A DNA stretch of 64,000 nucleotides from Phycisphaerales bacterium (GTDB taxonomy: Bacteria; Planctomycetota; Phycisphaerae; Phycisphaerales; UBA1924), in NCBI GenBank assembly GCA_020846975.1, contig JADLCX010000058.1, forward strand, positions 1 to 64,000, in the 5' to 3' direction. The notes below the pieces were generated by a model. The model did no database searches, was not told the DNA's origin, and saw only the letters and a program-made list of their open reading frames with translations. A program made the translations under genes and the position numbers. This document shows positions 62,974-64,000 of this stretch, piece by piece (position 1 is the first letter of the stretch; each line of letters opens with the position of its first letter).

Positions 62974-64000
62974 ATGTCCTCAACCCCCAGCGCATCCAAC
63001 GCCCTCGTCAACGCCACCCACGATCCCGGCCTCAAGTCGTGGGTCGAGTCGGCCAACGATCCCGCGACGGACTTCCCGATCCAGAATCTCGCGCTCTGCG
63101 CGTTCCACGCCGAGCACAACGGCCACGCCCACGATCACCTGGGCGTGGTGATCGGCGACCAGGTGCTCGATCTCGGCACGCTTGTCGGCGCGGGGGTGTT
63201 CGCGGACGACGAGGCGCTGGCCTACCTGATGCACCTGCCGCGCTGGAACATGCTCGCCAGCGCGCCGAAGTACTGGCCGGTGGTTCGCTCGCGAATCCAG
63301 TCGCTGCTCAACGCCGAGTCGCACGCCGGCCAGCAGCTCCGGCGCGTGCGGGCCAAGGCCCTGCGCCCGTTGAGCCAGACGCCGCTGGTCATGCCCATGC
63401 ACATCGGCGACTACACCGACTTCTACGCGAGCATCCACCACGCGACCAATGTCGGCGCGATGTTCCGGCCCGACAACCCGCTCCTTCCCAACTACAGGCA
63501 CGTCCCGATCGGCTACCACGGCCGCGCTTCGAGCATCACGACCGCGGGAGGAGGGGCGGGCGATACGACGTCGGTTCGACGCCCCAAGGGGCAGACCAAG
63601 GCCGACGATGCCGCGGCGCCGACGTTCGGACCGTGCAAGATGCTGGACTACGAGATGGAGCTCGGCGCGTACATCGGCGCGGGCAACGCGATGGGCGATG
63701 CGATCCCGTTTGATCAGGCCGCGCAGCACCTCTTCGGCGTCTGCCTCGTCAACGACTGGTCGGCGCGCGATGTTCAGAAGTGGGAGTACCAGCCGCTCGG
63801 CCCGTTCCTCGCCAAGAACTTCGCGACGACCCTCTCGCCGATGATCGTGACCATGGAGGCGCTCGCGCCCTTCCGCGTGCCCGGCCCCGAGCGCGGCGAG
63901 GGCGACCCGCAACCGCTCGAGTACCTGCGCGGTGGGGAGAACTGGGGGCTGGACATCAAGGTCGAGGTTTGGCTTCGCAGCGAGCAGATGCGGGAGCGCG
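62974..64000 (+). CDS. fahA: Fumarylacetoacetase (5' part; runs off the window)
   Basis: 342 codons from the ATG at 62974 to the window end; the full enzyme is about 420 residues. DYTDFYASIHHATNVGAMFR carries the catalytic His/Glu-linked region of fumarylacetoacetase, HVPIGYHGRASSI the next conserved loop, and VNDWSARDVQKWEYQPLGPF the metal-binding site. It cleaves fumarylacetoacetate to fumarate and acetoacetate, the last step of tyrosine breakdown. No other tyrosine catabolic gene lies in the window. The start has no strong ribosome binding site, but it is the only Met before the conserved N-terminal domain. Confidence 0.93.
   Translation, partial: MSSTPSASNALVNATHDPGLKSWVESANDPATDFPIQNLALCAFHAEHNGHAHDHLGVVIGDQVLDLGTLVGAGVFADDEALAYLMHLPRWNMLASAPKYWPVVRSRIQSLLNAESHAGQQLRRVRAKALRPLSQTPLVMPMHIGDYTDFYASIHHATNVGAMFRPDNPLLPNYRHVPIGYHGRASSITTAGGGAGDTTSVRRPKGQTKADDAAAPTFGPCKMLDYEMELGAYIGAGNAMGDAIPFDQAAQHLFGVCLVNDWSARDVQKWEYQPLGPFLAKNFATTLSPMIVTMEALAPFRVPGPERGEGDPQPLEYLRGGENWGLDIKVEVWLRSEQMRER

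Noticed and set aside
62036-64000. CRISPR array or tRNA genes anywhere in the window
   Set aside because: I looked for regular direct repeats with unique spacers and for cloverleaf-type GTTC-A-A-C arms and found none I could support; the only tandem repeat is the octamer array at 57692-57738.

Overview
The window is GC-rich, gene-dense chromosomal DNA of a planctomycete, most likely of the class Phycisphaerae. Four things point there. The 16S rRNA 3' end is followed by its own terminator rather than by tRNA genes and 23S. Two secreted proteins end in the 'GC-type dockerin' tail (DFN...QDLF...WFAGCP). There is an ECF sigma factor coupled to a Ser/Thr kinase of planctomycete type. Menaquinone synthesis runs by the futalosine route (MqnE). 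All assignments come from reading the sequence; no database search was run.

Layout. 1-0.4 kb: end of 16S rRNA, three processing-type hairpins and a terminator. 0.8-7.2 kb: acyltransferase, three SAM methyltransferases, a GT4 glycosyltransferase and PhoU. 7.2-13.4 kb: glycerate 2-kinase, YugP-type protease, CbpA-type DnaJ, two small heat-shock proteins, a decayed sulfatase and a small CMD/AhpD-like protein. 13.4-18.3 kb: a three-gene phosphorelay (hybrid kinase, HPt, REC-PP2C phosphatase) with overlapping genes. 18.3-24.3 kb: an apparent operon MBL/beta-CASP nuclease - phosphoketolase - acetate kinase - LOG protein. 24.6-28.4 kb: the DUF3300/DUF2950 pair and an HD-GYP response regulator. 28.4-34.6 kb: a tripartite RND efflux operon. 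34.7-36.6 kb: PPK2 and two lipoproteins. 36.7-41.0 kb: porin - aspartase - C4-dicarboxylate transporter. 41.0-42.4 kb: the stub of a sigma-factor gene next to a damaged IS630-type element. 42.5-46.9 kb: a Liv-type binding protein and a large CHAD-Ppx/GppA-HD fusion. 46.9-54.1 kb: a duplicated Cys-rich GC-dockerin protein behind a 0.5-kb structured leader, then a minus-strand run of ECF sigma, Ser/Thr kinase, PilZ-T2SSF fusion and two pseudopilin-like proteins. 54.2-64 kb: a secreted protein/XRE regulator/membrane protein trio, a sulfotransferase with a membrane tail, a small protein behind a strong promoter, MqnE, cyclophilin, an unknown secreted protein, a second GC-dockerin protein, and fumarylacetoacetase running off the end.

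Working together. Xfp and AckA turn sugar phosphates into acetate plus ATP. Aspartase with a Dcu-type carrier and menaquinone synthesis fit fumarate-linked anaerobic metabolism. PPK2, PhoU and the CHAD-Ppx-HD protein form a phosphate/polyphosphate theme. The most original part is 46.9-54.1 kb: a probable surface or secreted dockerin cargo beside a reduced type II secretion/pilus-like set in which a PilZ (c-di-GMP receptor) domain takes the place of half of the GspF platform protein, downstream of a sigma factor and kinase on the same strand.
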